From Leptolyngbyaceae cyanobacterium (GTDB lineage: Bacteria; Cyanobacteriota; Cyanobacteriia; Cyanobacteriales; Aerosakkonemataceae): DNA of 50,436 nt. The notes under the pieces are model-generated. The model saw only the letters and a list, made by a program, of their open reading frames with translations. It had not been told where the DNA came from and made no database searches. The stretch covers positions 1 to 50,436 of the forward strand of contig DATNQN010000144.1 in assembly GCA_036703985.1 (NCBI GenBank), read 5' to 3'. Position 1 is the stretch's first letter, and each line of letters starts with the position of its first letter. The position numbers and the translations under genes are program-made. Shown piece by piece: positions 41,735 to 50,436 of this stretch.

Positions 41735-43735
41735 TTATCGATTAACGTCAAAAAAGCGATTGATAGTGATGGAAACTTTAGTCCCTTTCGGAACCATTGC
41801 AATATTCGGGCGATTTAAAGATTCTTCGATGGCGCGATCGGAGCGTTTTTCGATTCTTCTAGCTAGAGGGGTAAAAAAGCCATCAAGAACGGCAGACCAA
41901 ATTTGAGGATTTTGACTTTCTACAGTAATAGTATCTCTAGAAAAACCGCCACTACTAATGGTGCTACGGCTTCTCACTCTCGGTTCAATTAAAACTTGTC
42001 CAACCCTTCCTGCTCCAGACAATAATCCAACCAGGATATCTTGTTTGGCAATATCGTCACCGGGATCGAGATAACCAGAAGCAATCAACGGTTTCCCATC
42101 TTCACCTGCGATTAAAATGGCGTCAGAAGGAATTTGTTGTTGTTTAACTTGTCCCGATTCATCAGTGTAGACAATCGCTGAACCACTCGCTTGTACCATG
42201 CGATTGCGTTTATTGACGCGCAAAGCTTTAGCAATGATTACAGTTCCAGCTTTTAATGCCACTTTCCCATCCGCTGCTGGAATATCTTCTGTTAAAGTAA
42301 TGGCAAATCGATCGAATAGTTGAGAGTCGCTATCTTCATCCCAAAGTAGGGGAACCGATACCGCCCCAGAAGCTGTTGTTCCCAGTACCATCTGCGTGGT
42401 GGGAGCATTAATAGCAGAAACTGGTGTACGGTTGAGAATACCGTAAGCTCCTGGAGAAAGATTGCTAGATGTGGATGTTTTTTCTGATGATGGTGAATTA
42501 TCAGTAGTAACTGCCAAAAATTCAGAATTGTTCTGGGCTACTTCTGATAAAGAGTCAGATATAACTGGTAAAGACTCAGAATTAGGCGATTCTTCCACCA
42601 GATGTCCTTTGAGAGCGATCGCGTCTTCTGGAAGCGATCTAGCTGTCCTTTCAGGTGTTTGTATTGTTGCTAATTCGCGATCGTCATTTGGGACATCTTG
42701 AGGCAAACTGTTTGAGGCGTTAATGGGAATTTGTTCACCCCTTGGTAATGAAGAGTCGTCAAATTCTTCTCGGTTGGTAGTCGGGTTTGATGAAACTTGA
42801 ATTTCAGGTATAGTTGCTGTTTCTATTGAAGAGGTTGATTCAACGCGATCGCTAGTTGGTAGCGAAGCCGATTGAAGTGGTGGAGATTGACTAATTTCAA
42901 TATTGCCTCTAGTTTGACCTAATTGCGCTAGCTGATTCCATCGCTCAAATGGGTCAATTTTTTCAGGAACTGGTGTTGGGGTTGGTTTTGGACTGGAGAT
43001 AGGTACAGATGGTGCTGGTTTTGCAGATGGTGTTGGCTTGGGAGTAGGTGCAGGAACGGTTACGGTTCGCACGATCGTTTTTGGTGGCGGTGCAGCAGCC
43101 GGAACCGTCACTGTTCGCACGATCGTTCTAGGAGGGGGTGTTGCTGGGCGAGTAGTGACTGGACGCGGGGTTGTGCGTTGTATAACCGGACGGGGAGTTG
43201 GTTTAGTTGAAGGTTCCGGTGTGGACTTAACATCTGGTTGTGGCTGCGGTGATTTTTGAGCTTGAAGGGGTGGTGCTACCAGCTTTTGTTGATCTTGATA
43301 AGCCAATCTAGCTAATAATTCTGGCTTTTCATCTTTAATCGCCGATTCTTCAGTTGGTGTTGCTGTCTTTTGAGCGAGCGGTTTAATAGCCGATTTGGGT
43401 TTAATAAACTGCCAAATCAGCAGGAACATAGATATTGTTACTCCAGTTAATATCAACATCGTAACAGCACGAGGAACACCTCTTTGAGCAATCGGTGGTG
43501 GCTGGGTTATTTCTGCATCTTGTGCTAACTGATATTGACTTTCTAGAGTTAGCGGTAAATTGGGATTAAAGCCAGCTAAGTTATCTAAGTCGATATCGTT
43601 ATTTGAAGTAGCTGATTCCAACTCCTGTGTTGCTTGGTAATCTGAGTTAGTTTCAATTGATTTGTTACCGTTACTTTCAGTTGTTACTAAGTTCGGTTGC
43701 TCGGTATTTGTCGGACGTTTCTGTTGATTCATCAT
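41735..43735 (-). CDS. VirB10/TrbI-like type IV secretion channel protein
   Basis: The 666-residue bitopic protein has an acidic cytoplasmic N-terminus, one helix (VTMLILTGVTISMFLLIWQF, about 91-110) and a long Pro/Thr-rich periplasmic linker (for example KPTPRPVIQRTTPRPVTTRP). The C-terminal TrbI domain shows VSVPLLWDEDSDSQLFDRFA, LKAGTVIIAKALRVNKRNRM and the ending VPKGTKVSITINRFFDV. This is the VirB10 layout: the domain joins inner membrane to outer ring. The linker contains a repeated TVTVPA-x-PPKTIVR unit. It sits between the VirB8- and VirB9-like genes. Confidence 0.82.
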   Translation of the reverse strand: MMNQQKRPTNTEQPNLVTTESNGNKSIETNSDYQATQELESATSNNDIDLDNLAGFNPNLPLTLESQYQLAQDAEITQPPPIAQRGVPRAVTMLILTGVTISMFLLIWQFIKPKSAIKPLAQKTATPTEESAIKDEKPELLARLAYQDQQKLVAPPLQAQKSPQPQPDVKSTPEPSTKPTPRPVIQRTTPRPVTTRPATPPPRTIVRTVTVPAAAPPPKTIVRTVTVPAPTPKPTPSAKPAPSVPISSPKPTPTPVPEKIDPFERWNQLAQLGQTRGNIEISQSPPLQSASLPTSDRVESTSSIETATIPEIQVSSNPTTNREEFDDSSLPRGEQIPINASNSLPQDVPNDDRELATIQTPERTARSLPEDAIALKGHLVEESPNSESLPVISDSLSEVAQNNSEFLAVTTDNSPSSEKTSTSSNLSPGAYGILNRTPVSAINAPTTQMVLGTTASGAVSVPLLWDEDSDSQLFDRFAITLTEDIPAADGKVALKAGTVIIAKALRVNKRNRMVQASGSAIVYTDESGQVKQQQIPSDAILIAGEDGKPLIASGYLDPGDDIAKQDILVGLLSGAGRVGQVLIEPRVRSRSTISSGGFSRDTITVESQNPQIWSAVLDGFFTPLARRIEKRSDRAIEESLNRPNIAMVPKGTKVSITINRFFDVNR

Positions 43736-43743
43736 CTACCTCT

Positions 43744-44466
43744 TTATGGTTTAAATTCAACAATTTTGGTAATTTCTAATCCGGCTGAACGTAGGGAATT
43801 CACTGTTTTTTCAACCAAGTTGGCATTTTCACCTAAAGGAGAAATGGGAACTTCAGTTGCTTTGACAGTGATAGTGCGATTAAATGGTTGTCGGCTTTCG
43901 CCAACACCTTGTTCGAGTCCGACACGGGTGGCAATTACATCAATTTCCCAAACACCTTTTTTGATTTCTCTCGGTTCGGAAAGGTAAGAAACGTAAGCTG
44001 TAGAACGAGTTTTACCTTCAAAAACTCCGTTAGGTATTAGTTTGGCAAGTTCCCCCAAAGAAGCTTCTCCAAATTCTGACTCCATCATCAAAGAAGCCAT
44101 CCATGCACTGGTAGGAACTCTTTCAGATTTTTTGATTTTTATCCCTGGATCGGGGTCATTTGTACCGGGAATCTTTCCATCCCACCCCCAGGTGAGATTA
44201 ACCCAAGAAGAAACAAAAGTCTTGATAGTTTTTGGTTCTCTGTATAAACCATCTGCTTCCATTACTCTTGCTGTCGTTCCATCTTTCAATTGCACGAATG
44301 TTACTTTCTTTTGAGACAATGTTTTGAGGCTCAAGCTATTGAATACAACAGCAGCAGTCAAAATGCTAACCATAGCTGTTAGCAACACGAAGCACAAAGC
44401 TAAAGTGTTTTTTGATTCGGGTAGTAAGGGTTGAGATGGTGATGATTTAAAAGTCATAAGCTTCAC
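43744..44466 (-). CDS. VirB8/TrbF-like inner-membrane assembly protein
   Basis: The 240-residue protein has one N-terminal helix (TLALCFVLLTAMVSILTAAV, about 21-40) and a periplasmic alpha/beta domain with VSSWVNLTWGW and a C-terminal half (GVWEIDVIATRVGLEQG). Size, topology and position just before the VirB10-like gene fit VirB8/TrbF/TraE. Sequence similarity visible by eye is modest. Confidence 0.6.
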   Translation of the reverse strand: MKLMTFKSSPSQPLLPESKNTLALCFVLLTAMVSILTAAVVFNSLSLKTLSQKKVTFVQLKDGTTARVMEADGLYREPKTIKTFVSSWVNLTWGWDGKIPGTNDPDPGIKIKKSERVPTSAWMASLMMESEFGEASLGELAKLIPNGVFEGKTRSTAYVSYLSEPREIKKGVWEIDVIATRVGLEQGVGESRQPFNRTITVKATEVPISPLGENANLVEKTVNSLRSAGLEITKIVEFKP

Positions 44467-44508
44467 CCAGAAGTAAAGTAATAGCAGTTGTTAAAGCAAT
44501 TAAATGTT

Positions 44509-45594
44509 TTAAATCAGCTTGCCAGCAAATACACCGATCGCATTGCTTACAATATCGGTAAGTTGTTTGGTATTATTAGCGATCGCATTGTACAAAGCCG
44601 TACCGCCGCCTCTAGCGATCGAAATAGCTAAAACGGGAGCAAACACAGCTAAAAAGAATAAGAAAGCAATATCAGTGACAAGTTCGGCATCGGAATTGAC
44701 GATAACTATAGCTACCAATCCCACCACAATGTTGTAGCCAAGCTGGATGCCAAACAAAGACATAAATCCAACTAACCAAGCCCAAATAGGCTTTCCTTGT
44801 AATGGTAGTAAAGATAAACCCATCGCCACAGGAGCAAACAATGCTGTTAACAACAATGCAGCTTCTAAGATATTGACAAATGCCCACTGAACTGCTCTCA
44901 AAATTAAGCGAATAATTGGCAAGACAGTAGAGCGAAAAACTTGTCCGGCAAAATCACCACTAGCGATATCGGCGACATTAGTAACATTGGCTAAATTTTC
45001 AACAAATCGCTGCAAGCTTTTGAGGGGGCTACCATTCTTTTGTTCGGCTTCATTGAGAATAGCTTGCGCTGCTTCTTTTTTCTCATTCCAACACTCAACT
45101 AAAGCTTCGCCTACTTTACCCTGACATTCGCTGTAAAGCTTTTCAATTTCTTCTTTGGCCGCACTGGTAAGATTGACATCCGTGAGAGCGCTTCTAAATG
45201 TCATTTCCCCCAATTGGATATCTAATATTTGTTGAACTTGCGCTCCTCCAATCCCATGAATAAACTTAACACTTTCAGCTAAAATCTTGCCATTGTTACT
45301 CAAGAAAAATAGAATAACAATTGGCCAAATTAACATGGCGATTAGTTCAGACCAAGATTGTTTTTCGATGATTTCCTTACCGCTAGTAACAGCTAAGTAG
45401 ATAACGGACATACCTGCCAAAATTAATCCCAGTTTGACTAAGGCAATCCACAAAGCAGATTCTTGAGTATTGAAAGTGTTAAACCATAGTAAATTCCAAG
45501 ATTCGACTGTTTTTTGAGAAACTTCTATGGCATTAGAAAGGGTATCTAAAGCTTGTCCTGCTGTACTTGTCTGGGCAATAAATAGTGCAAACAT
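44509..45594 (-). CDS. VirB6/TrbL-like polytopic membrane protein
   Basis: The 361-residue protein has about seven membrane helices in two groups: near 50-110 (IALVKLGLILAGMSVIYLAV, ELIAMLIWPIVILFFLS) and 225-345 (AVQWAFVNILEAALLLTALF, APVAMGLSLLP, FGIQLGYNIVVGLVAIVIVN). A central periplasmic loop holds two cysteines (SECQGKVGEALVEC). The N-terminus and position between VirB5- and VirB8-like genes fit VirB6/TrbL, which forms part of the DNA path. Confidence 0.68.
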   Translation of the reverse strand: MFALFIAQTSTAGQALDTLSNAIEVSQKTVESWNLLWFNTFNTQESALWIALVKLGLILAGMSVIYLAVTSGKEIIEKQSWSELIAMLIWPIVILFFLSNNGKILAESVKFIHGIGGAQVQQILDIQLGEMTFRSALTDVNLTSAAKEEIEKLYSECQGKVGEALVECWNEKKEAAQAILNEAEQKNGSPLKSLQRFVENLANVTNVADIASGDFAGQVFRSTVLPIIRLILRAVQWAFVNILEAALLLTALFAPVAMGLSLLPLQGKPIWAWLVGFMSLFGIQLGYNIVVGLVAIVIVNSDAELVTDIAFLFFLAVFAPVLAISIARGGGTALYNAIANNTKQLTDIVSNAIGVFAGKLI

Positions 45595-45674
45595 TTTCTG
45601 ACTCCTCGATGCTTAGTCAGCAGTCAATTTCAATTACTAATAAAGACTGACCGCTAACTAACTTCTTTTTGAAC

Positions 45675-46541
45675 TTATTCTTTTTCTCCTAACGTAATGC
45701 CACCGGGCATTTGAAACAGTCCGGCTTGCGTGGAAGAAGCAGTACCAGCAGCCGCATCTTGTCTTCGCTGGGTTACATTTAGCTCGCTGAGTTCTTTAGC
45801 TTGTTGGGCGCTTAAAGTATTGGCGAGGGCGCGATCGATCTGCGCTTGTTGGTTCTGAAGTACAATCACGCCTTGATTCTGCGCCGTTAGTGCGGTTTGT
45901 TGAGAAATGTTACGCATGATGTGTTGCGTCACATCTTGGTTTTGTGATTCTTCACCCAGTTGAATATTTTTAGTAACATTTTGGTCAACCATTTGTGCCA
46001 TTTGAGCTTGCCTATCCTGAGCAGCTTTACTGAGAGTGGCATCTGAAGCGGTTGAAGTTGCTGTTTGCTGTTGGGCAAGGTTAGCTAAATCTGATTGAAT
46101 GCTATAAGAACCTTGTGGTTTATTCTCTAAAGTTGCAGATAGTTTAGTACCTTCATTATCGGTGAAGTTACCATTCATTATTTTAGCTACAACTTCTTGT
46201 AAATCTGGGATTTTGAGGGAACCTACGAATGATTGCAGCATTTGGTCGAGTTGCGTCGTAATTTTGGCGATCGCATCCGATACTTTATCAATTGGATTCT
46301 TAACTTGACCTAAAAACTCTTCAGAATCTTTTTGAATTTGTTGCTCGATTTGTTGGGTTTGAGAAGGAGGAACAGTAAAGCTAGAAGGATTTAGATTATT
46401 CAAACTAGAACTAGGAATCGTAGTTGTAGTGTTGAACTTATCAGAAGTTTGAGCTTGTGCCTCAACAGAGCTTACCATTAATGCTAGTCCAAGCGCCGGA
46501 ATGGTGAGAGCAAGTTTCCTCATAATTACTCTGGTATTCAT
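45675..46541 (-). CDS. Exported VirB5/TrbJ-like coiled-coil protein
   Basis: The 288-residue protein has a signal peptide (about 7-30, LALTIPALGLALMVSSVEA) and a mature part rich in Gln, Ala and Ser with long amphipathic helices (for example QQTALTAQNQGVIVLQNQQA). This matches the style of VirB5/TrbJ minor pilins. Placement behind the VirB4-like gene supports this. No specific motif confirms it. Confidence 0.55.
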   Translation of the reverse strand: MNTRVIMRKLALTIPALGLALMVSSVEAQAQTSDKFNTTTTIPSSSLNNLNPSSFTVPPSQTQQIEQQIQKDSEEFLGQVKNPIDKVSDAIAKITTQLDQMLQSFVGSLKIPDLQEVVAKIMNGNFTDNEGTKLSATLENKPQGSYSIQSDLANLAQQQTATSTASDATLSKAAQDRQAQMAQMVDQNVTKNIQLGEESQNQDVTQHIMRNISQQTALTAQNQGVIVLQNQQAQIDRALANTLSAQQAKELSELNVTQRRQDAAAGTASSTQAGLFQMPGGITLGEKE

Positions 46542-46588
46542 CGTTTATTCTCCTTTAGAGATTGTTGTTTAATGACCCACATTAGTTA

Positions 46589-49500
46589 TCAGCTAGCCAT
46601 CCGAGCAGAATGTTGTTTGTGCTGAATATCGCTAATAGAATTCTTGCCAATATTGGTAAGAGAGCGCCCTTCTTTAATGGCTTGTACGTATTCAGAAGTA
46701 AACTGTTTGAGTGCTAATAATCGCCCTTTTAGGGTATCGGGATATTGAGCCATCACTCTAGCGCGAGCCATCAACTCTGTTTGATTATTTGCTACGCTCG
46801 CTAATACCATTTCGCCTGGATAAAATTGTGTTTGCCAAAAGCGACCGCCTTTTTCAATCAGCCAATTTGAGCAGAGTTCAGTGGCTTTTGGAAGAAACGC
46901 TTCGGTAGCATTTTGACCGATGATTTCTGATGGGTATCCCAAACGCTGAACCCAAGAATTAACGGCATTAGATGTTAATCTTCCGGTAATGCGGTAAACC
47001 ATGTTTTGGAGGATCATCGTTCCCGCACTGCAATCGCAGATGCTATCGATATCTTGGGAAAGCAGCAGCACAGAAATGCCATTTTTTCGTCCGACTGCAC
47101 AAAGCTCGCCTACTACTTCAGCAAAGCCATCTTTTTTGAACAAAATCGAAAGCTCGTCTCCAATAAATAAACTTTTCGGGTGTGAAAGGGCATTGCGGAT
47201 ACAAGCAGCATGGGCGTTCATCGCCATCAAATATTGGTCTTGTTCGTTGCTCAAACCGCTGAGAGCGAAAAACTTAATTGCAGGTTCGGGGGAAAATGTA
47301 GAAGGTCTAGCGATCGCTTTTCCTAAAGGTGAAGCAAGTAGGGCATTACATTGAGTAATAATCTGATTGATGGCAATGCGATCGAGGTCAGTAAAATTTT
47401 GTAAATTTAATTGTTCCTTAGTGCAGAATTTGAGCAAATGTTTGAGGGTAGGCATTTCTTGCCATTCGCTTGATTTCCAACCTTTTTCAAAGGCAGCATT
47501 GTAGCGTTCGATTATTTCTGGGTCTTCAAGAAACTTTTTCAAAGTCAGCAGCAGAATAGCGTCAACTCGCTGCGCTAACTTGGGGTCGTTGACTTTACCC
47601 ATGCTGATAATAGTCAGGGATTTTCTAATAAACTCTTTCCACTGGTCTAACCGCCGAGAGCGTTCCTCTTTATCAAAGCGTCGCAGGTCGGGAATTTCCA
47701 GTAAATTAGAGCTACCTTTGGTAATGTCGTAGTACGCACCATCATCGCCTAAAAGTGCTAGAGCAGTTTCAAACGTGCTACCAGAACCGCTAGAAATATC
47801 CATGCCCACAACGGGAATGTTAGCAGCTAAAGCATCAAGAGCAAATCGCCATCCCAAAACTGACTTACCGCTACCGCTTTCCCCGGTGATGACAGCACGA
47901 CTGGTTTGCTCGTGCATGAGGTCAACGCAAATAGGCTTACCGCCTTTAGTGATAAATTCGACACCAGTTGAATCGATATCCCGAACTGTAGTTAAAGGTA
48001 AAACGCCTGCAACGGTTTCTGTATCAAAAGTAAGGCGACGTTCGTTAATGAGCGAACTGCTGTGCAACAGCCAACCGAGCGTAATTGGTAAAGTTTCTAG
48101 CCATATCAACCAAGCAATATTTCGTTCTCTAATTACTTTGGCAGAACCGAAACTATTGGTTAACATTTGACAAGCTTGATTGAGTTGTTCTGGAGTCGAT
48201 CGATAGACTAAGAAAACAACCGCAGCGTGCAGTGCTTTGGCACCTTTGTACATTTTTTTCTGAGCATCGAAAGATTCTTCTTGCTTAACTTCAGCACCGA
48301 CATCTCGCCCTTGCCCTTTTTCCAAAGCAAGTTTTCTAGCTGTTTTAGATTGTTTGGCTTGACGAGCTAAATTGTCTTGAATAAAAAAGTTAGAAGCTGC
48401 ACTAATTTCCACCACTGCTTCGGTATCGTGAACGTAACTAGAACTCATCACTTTCCATAGCCATCTCAATTGTTCTCTAGTATTAATCCAACCACCGGGA
48501 CTTTCTTCCATTGTCAGCACGCCGCATTCCGTATTTCTGCCATTTAGCCAGATGCGCGATTTATCTTGTTTGTGTTCTGGACAACTGGAACGACCGCATT
48601 GACCTTCAACTAAAATGGTGCAAGCGTGTTTGTAGCTGTTGATAGTTTCCGTTAGTTTGTAATCGGATGCAGTTTCTTCTAAAGTCAGTAATTGGGGAAT
48701 GAGTGATGCAGGTGTATTGTTGAATTTTTTCCACAAGTATGACCACAATTGTTCAGCATTCATCGGTTGAATTTCTAGCCCGATTTTGGTATTGAGTAGG
48801 ATTTCCCAACTTGAGTATCCTTGCTCAAAAGATTGCAATAGTAATTGCTTGTAAAAGCGTTCTTTGTAAATGCGATCGTTTCCGGTAAACTGGGCAGCGA
48901 TACCGCTAGCTGTATTTAAAATTCCATTGATGAATTTGCTCAAAGGGTCGTTGGACTTAGAGCCAGATTGAGCGTTAAATGTCCAAGTACAGAAAATAGT
49001 TTGATTCCACACCTGTCTGGTGCCAGTTAGCGTTAGTTCCTGCACGCGCTTTTGTTCGTTTCTGATTAATACTGAAATTGGTTTGAGATCGCAAGTTTCA
49101 ACTTGTTCGTTTAGTTGCTGCTGTCGAATACTGTCATTGCTGTAGCAACCTGTATGAAATACCAACTTCTCGCCCGGTGGAATATCTTTTAATCCTTCCT
49201 CTAAAGCAGTAGCTGCATTGCTAACTTCCTGACGATATAGCAGATTATGCAACCCTTGAGTTTGGAAACCAAATACAACTTGATACTGGCTACCTTCATT
49301 AAGCAAGTAACCTGATACTTCGCGATTATCTTTTTTAATGGTCACTAGACACAGAAGATTTTGGTAGTTCTGAAATGGCATAAGTCTGCTATTACCTCCT
49401 TGTTGATTCGGCGCAAGTTTGGGTTTGAGTTTGATGCGAACTTGCGAATCTTTAAAACGAGTACGAAGGGCAGGCGGTCGTTTCTCGGTCACGGGGGGTA

Positions 49501-49789
49501 AGTATGATAAATTGCCGTTGTACCATTCACTACCTGGTGGGAATCTGAACTTATCTACAAACAGGTGAGGTTTCTTTCCTGTGAGAAACCACCAACTAAT
49601 AATTAGCCAGAACGTAGTAGTGAAAAACCAAGGCATTCCCAAGCTAAAAAAGCCGTTAGTGAGAATGTATGAAACGATGGCAATAGCCATCCAAGGAATA
49701 AGTTGTTCGGCTGGAATAAAGCCTATTGATGCTTGCTTACCAAGGATTTTATTGACAGAAACAAAGTCTTTGTCTGGGTCTTTAAGCAT
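46589..49789 (-). CDS. VirB4-type conjugation ATPase with VirB3-like N-terminus
   Basis: The 1,066-residue ATPase energises pilus assembly or substrate transfer. The first 80 residues hold two helices (LIPWMAIAIVSYILTNGFFS and MPWFFTTTFWLIISWWFLTG), like a fused VirB3/TraL. The VirB4/TraC body follows. Walker A is ITGESGSGKS about 60% along; Walker B is SLFIGDELSILF, followed by GISVLLLSQDIDS. A cysteine cluster (CGRSSCPEH) is unusual for the family. It is the first gene of the operon, and its promoter region overlaps the G-rich repeat at 49798-49836. Confidence 0.88.
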   Translation of the reverse strand: MLKDPDKDFVSVNKILGKQASIGFIPAEQLIPWMAIAIVSYILTNGFFSLGMPWFFTTTFWLIISWWFLTGKKPHLFVDKFRFPPGSEWYNGNLSYLPPVTEKRPPALRTRFKDSQVRIKLKPKLAPNQQGGNSRLMPFQNYQNLLCLVTIKKDNREVSGYLLNEGSQYQVVFGFQTQGLHNLLYRQEVSNAATALEEGLKDIPPGEKLVFHTGCYSNDSIRQQQLNEQVETCDLKPISVLIRNEQKRVQELTLTGTRQVWNQTIFCTWTFNAQSGSKSNDPLSKFINGILNTASGIAAQFTGNDRIYKERFYKQLLLQSFEQGYSSWEILLNTKIGLEIQPMNAEQLWSYLWKKFNNTPASLIPQLLTLEETASDYKLTETINSYKHACTILVEGQCGRSSCPEHKQDKSRIWLNGRNTECGVLTMEESPGGWINTREQLRWLWKVMSSSYVHDTEAVVEISAASNFFIQDNLARQAKQSKTARKLALEKGQGRDVGAEVKQEESFDAQKKMYKGAKALHAAVVFLVYRSTPEQLNQACQMLTNSFGSAKVIRERNIAWLIWLETLPITLGWLLHSSSLINERRLTFDTETVAGVLPLTTVRDIDSTGVEFITKGGKPICVDLMHEQTSRAVITGESGSGKSVLGWRFALDALAANIPVVGMDISSGSGSTFETALALLGDDGAYYDITKGSSNLLEIPDLRRFDKEERSRRLDQWKEFIRKSLTIISMGKVNDPKLAQRVDAILLLTLKKFLEDPEIIERYNAAFEKGWKSSEWQEMPTLKHLLKFCTKEQLNLQNFTDLDRIAINQIITQCNALLASPLGKAIARPSTFSPEPAIKFFALSGLSNEQDQYLMAMNAHAACIRNALSHPKSLFIGDELSILFKKDGFAEVVGELCAVGRKNGISVLLLSQDIDSICDCSAGTMILQNMVYRITGRLTSNAVNSWVQRLGYPSEIIGQNATEAFLPKATELCSNWLIEKGGRFWQTQFYPGEMVLASVANNQTELMARARVMAQYPDTLKGRLLALKQFTSEYVQAIKEGRSLTNIGKNSISDIQHKQHSARMAS

Positions 49790-49797
49790 AGTGTTAA

Positions 49798-49836
49798 GGG
49801 GGAGAGTGGGGGAGTGGGTGAGGGGGTGAGTGGGGG
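49798..49836. repeat. G-rich low-complexity repeat, left copy
   Basis: The plus strand is made of GGGGGAGAGTGGGGGAGTGGG-like heptamer steps. A 15-base part (GGGAGAGTGGGGGAG) recurs in opposite orientation at about 50394-50436, so the two repeats bracket the S23-type gene. Such C/G-rich short tandem repeats are frequent in cyanobacterial genomes. Confidence 0.7.
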
Positions 49837-49871
49837 ATAATAAAAGAAGGAAGGAAAAAGGAGGGTTTAAA

Positions 49872-50273
49872 ATGAGCCGTAAACAAATTCAATCTCATCG
49901 AGATTTGGAAGTTTACCAACTTGCTTTTGAGGTAGCTATGCAAATTTTTGAACTTTCTAAGAAATTTCCCGTTGAAGAAAGATACTCGTTGGTTGACCAA
50001 ATTCGTCGGTCATCACGTTCTGTTTGTGCAAACTTATCAGAGGCATGGCGTAAAAGGCGTTATGAAGGTGCTTTTATATCCAAATTAAGTGACGCGGAAG
50101 CAGAAGCTGCTGAAACTCAAACATGGATTGAATTTGCTGTAAAATGTGGCTACTTAGATATCGAAGTTGGTAGAGAACTTTATCGGCAGTACAACCGAAT
50201 ACTAGGCACATTAGTTAACATGATTAGTAACTCTTCTAGGTGGCTCCTACCAACACAAAAAAAACAGCAGTAA
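49872..50273 (+). CDS. Four-helix-bundle protein (S23/IVP family)
   Basis: The 133-residue protein starts at the ATG at 49872, with AAGGAGG ten bases before it. The family pattern is clear: HRDLEVYQLAFEVAMQIFEL, PVEERYSLVDQIRRSSRSVC, ANLSEAWRKRRYE and the C-terminal TWIEFAVKCGYL and YNRILGTLVNMI. Such genes occur in 23S rRNA intervening sequences and near diversity-generating or mobile DNA. Their role is not settled. It is divergent from the conjugation operon. Confidence 0.88.
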   Translation: MSRKQIQSHRDLEVYQLAFEVAMQIFELSKKFPVEERYSLVDQIRRSSRSVCANLSEAWRKRRYEGAFISKLSDAEAEAAETQTWIEFAVKCGYLDIEVGRELYRQYNRILGTLVNMISNSSRWLLPTQKKQQ

Positions 50274-50393
50274 GAATCAAAGGTTGAAAGGGTAAAATCA
50301 GAAAGAGAAAGAGAGTGGCAAAAGAAGGAAACATCTGTGTAACTCCTAATATCATTGGTTGAAATTAAGCCAGTTATTAGCGTTTTACAAACC

Positions 50394-50436
50394 TCTCCCA
50401 CTCCCCCTCCCCCACTCTCCCACTCCCCCCATCCCC
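50394..50436. repeat. C-rich low-complexity repeat, right copy
   Basis: Runs of CCCCACTCCC and CTCCCCCTCC reach the right edge of the window. Read on the minus strand, it shares GGGAGAGTGGGGGAG with the left copy at 49798-49836, so the two form a large inverted pair. Confidence 0.65.

Noticed and set aside
43038-43259. Plus-strand Gly/Val-rich ORF
   Set aside because: It is the antisense of the Pro/Thr-rich linker of the VirB10-like gene.

Overview
The window looks like part of a large plasmid, or an integrated conjugative element, of a cyanobacterium. The evidence is the repeated HIP1 octamer gcgatcgc (for example at 7402, 9546 and 18844), DUF2808 proteins, a Zia-type zinc module, a cyanobacterial ParA/ParB pair and a type IV secretion operon. 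No rRNA or tRNA gene was recognised.

Layout. (1) 1-4871: two nested group II introns. The inner intron sits inside the reverse transcriptase gene of the outer one, and the outer intron sits after codon 27 of an OmpR-type response-regulator gene. (2) 4887-18557: a metal-homeostasis island. It holds three DUF2808 secreted proteins, an RND efflux adaptor with a truncated RND pump, a MerR regulator with a thioredoxin-like partner, a VKOR-thioredoxin fusion, the divergent ziaA/ziaR pair with a recognisable operator, and a YnfA-type membrane protein. Five promoters here share an 11-bp-spaced direct repeat, so the interrupted response regulator is probably their regulator. Intact genes are mixed with remnants of arsH, a TauE/SafE permease, a CDF exporter, a VTT-domain protein and an Nramp transporter. 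(3) 18682-23824: insertion debris. It contains an IS630-type element, a complete IS66-type element with an 8-bp target duplication, a 151-bp MITE, and a CoiA-like/GIY-YIG-like gene with an HTH reading frame behind it. (4) 24107-29285: a tightly overlapping five-gene operon encoding an XRE regulator, a Cas4-like Fe-S nuclease, a long prokaryotic Argonaute, a small helical protein and an HExxH putative metallopeptidase. This is the best candidate for a little-described defence system. (5) 29340-31215: a decayed Tn7-type TnsA gene and a TnpB-only IS605-type element. (6) 31300-32987: parA-parB. (7) 33212-37918: an Avs-like STAND NTPase with an N-terminal PD-(D/E)XK nuclease domain. (8) 38223-40622: a hybrid sensor kinase. 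(9) 40956-49789: VirB4/B5/B6/B8/B10/B9-like conjugation genes, all on the minus strand. (10) 49872-50273: a four-helix-bundle (S23-type) gene between G-rich and C-rich repeats.

How the parts fit. The partition and secretion genes would maintain and spread the replicon. The Argonaute operon and the Avs-like protein would protect against phage or rival plasmids. The metal genes give the host a selectable benefit but are being eroded by deletions and insertions. No relaxase, coupling protein or replication initiator is visible, so these probably lie outside the window. All functional calls rest on reading motifs by eye; no database search was run.
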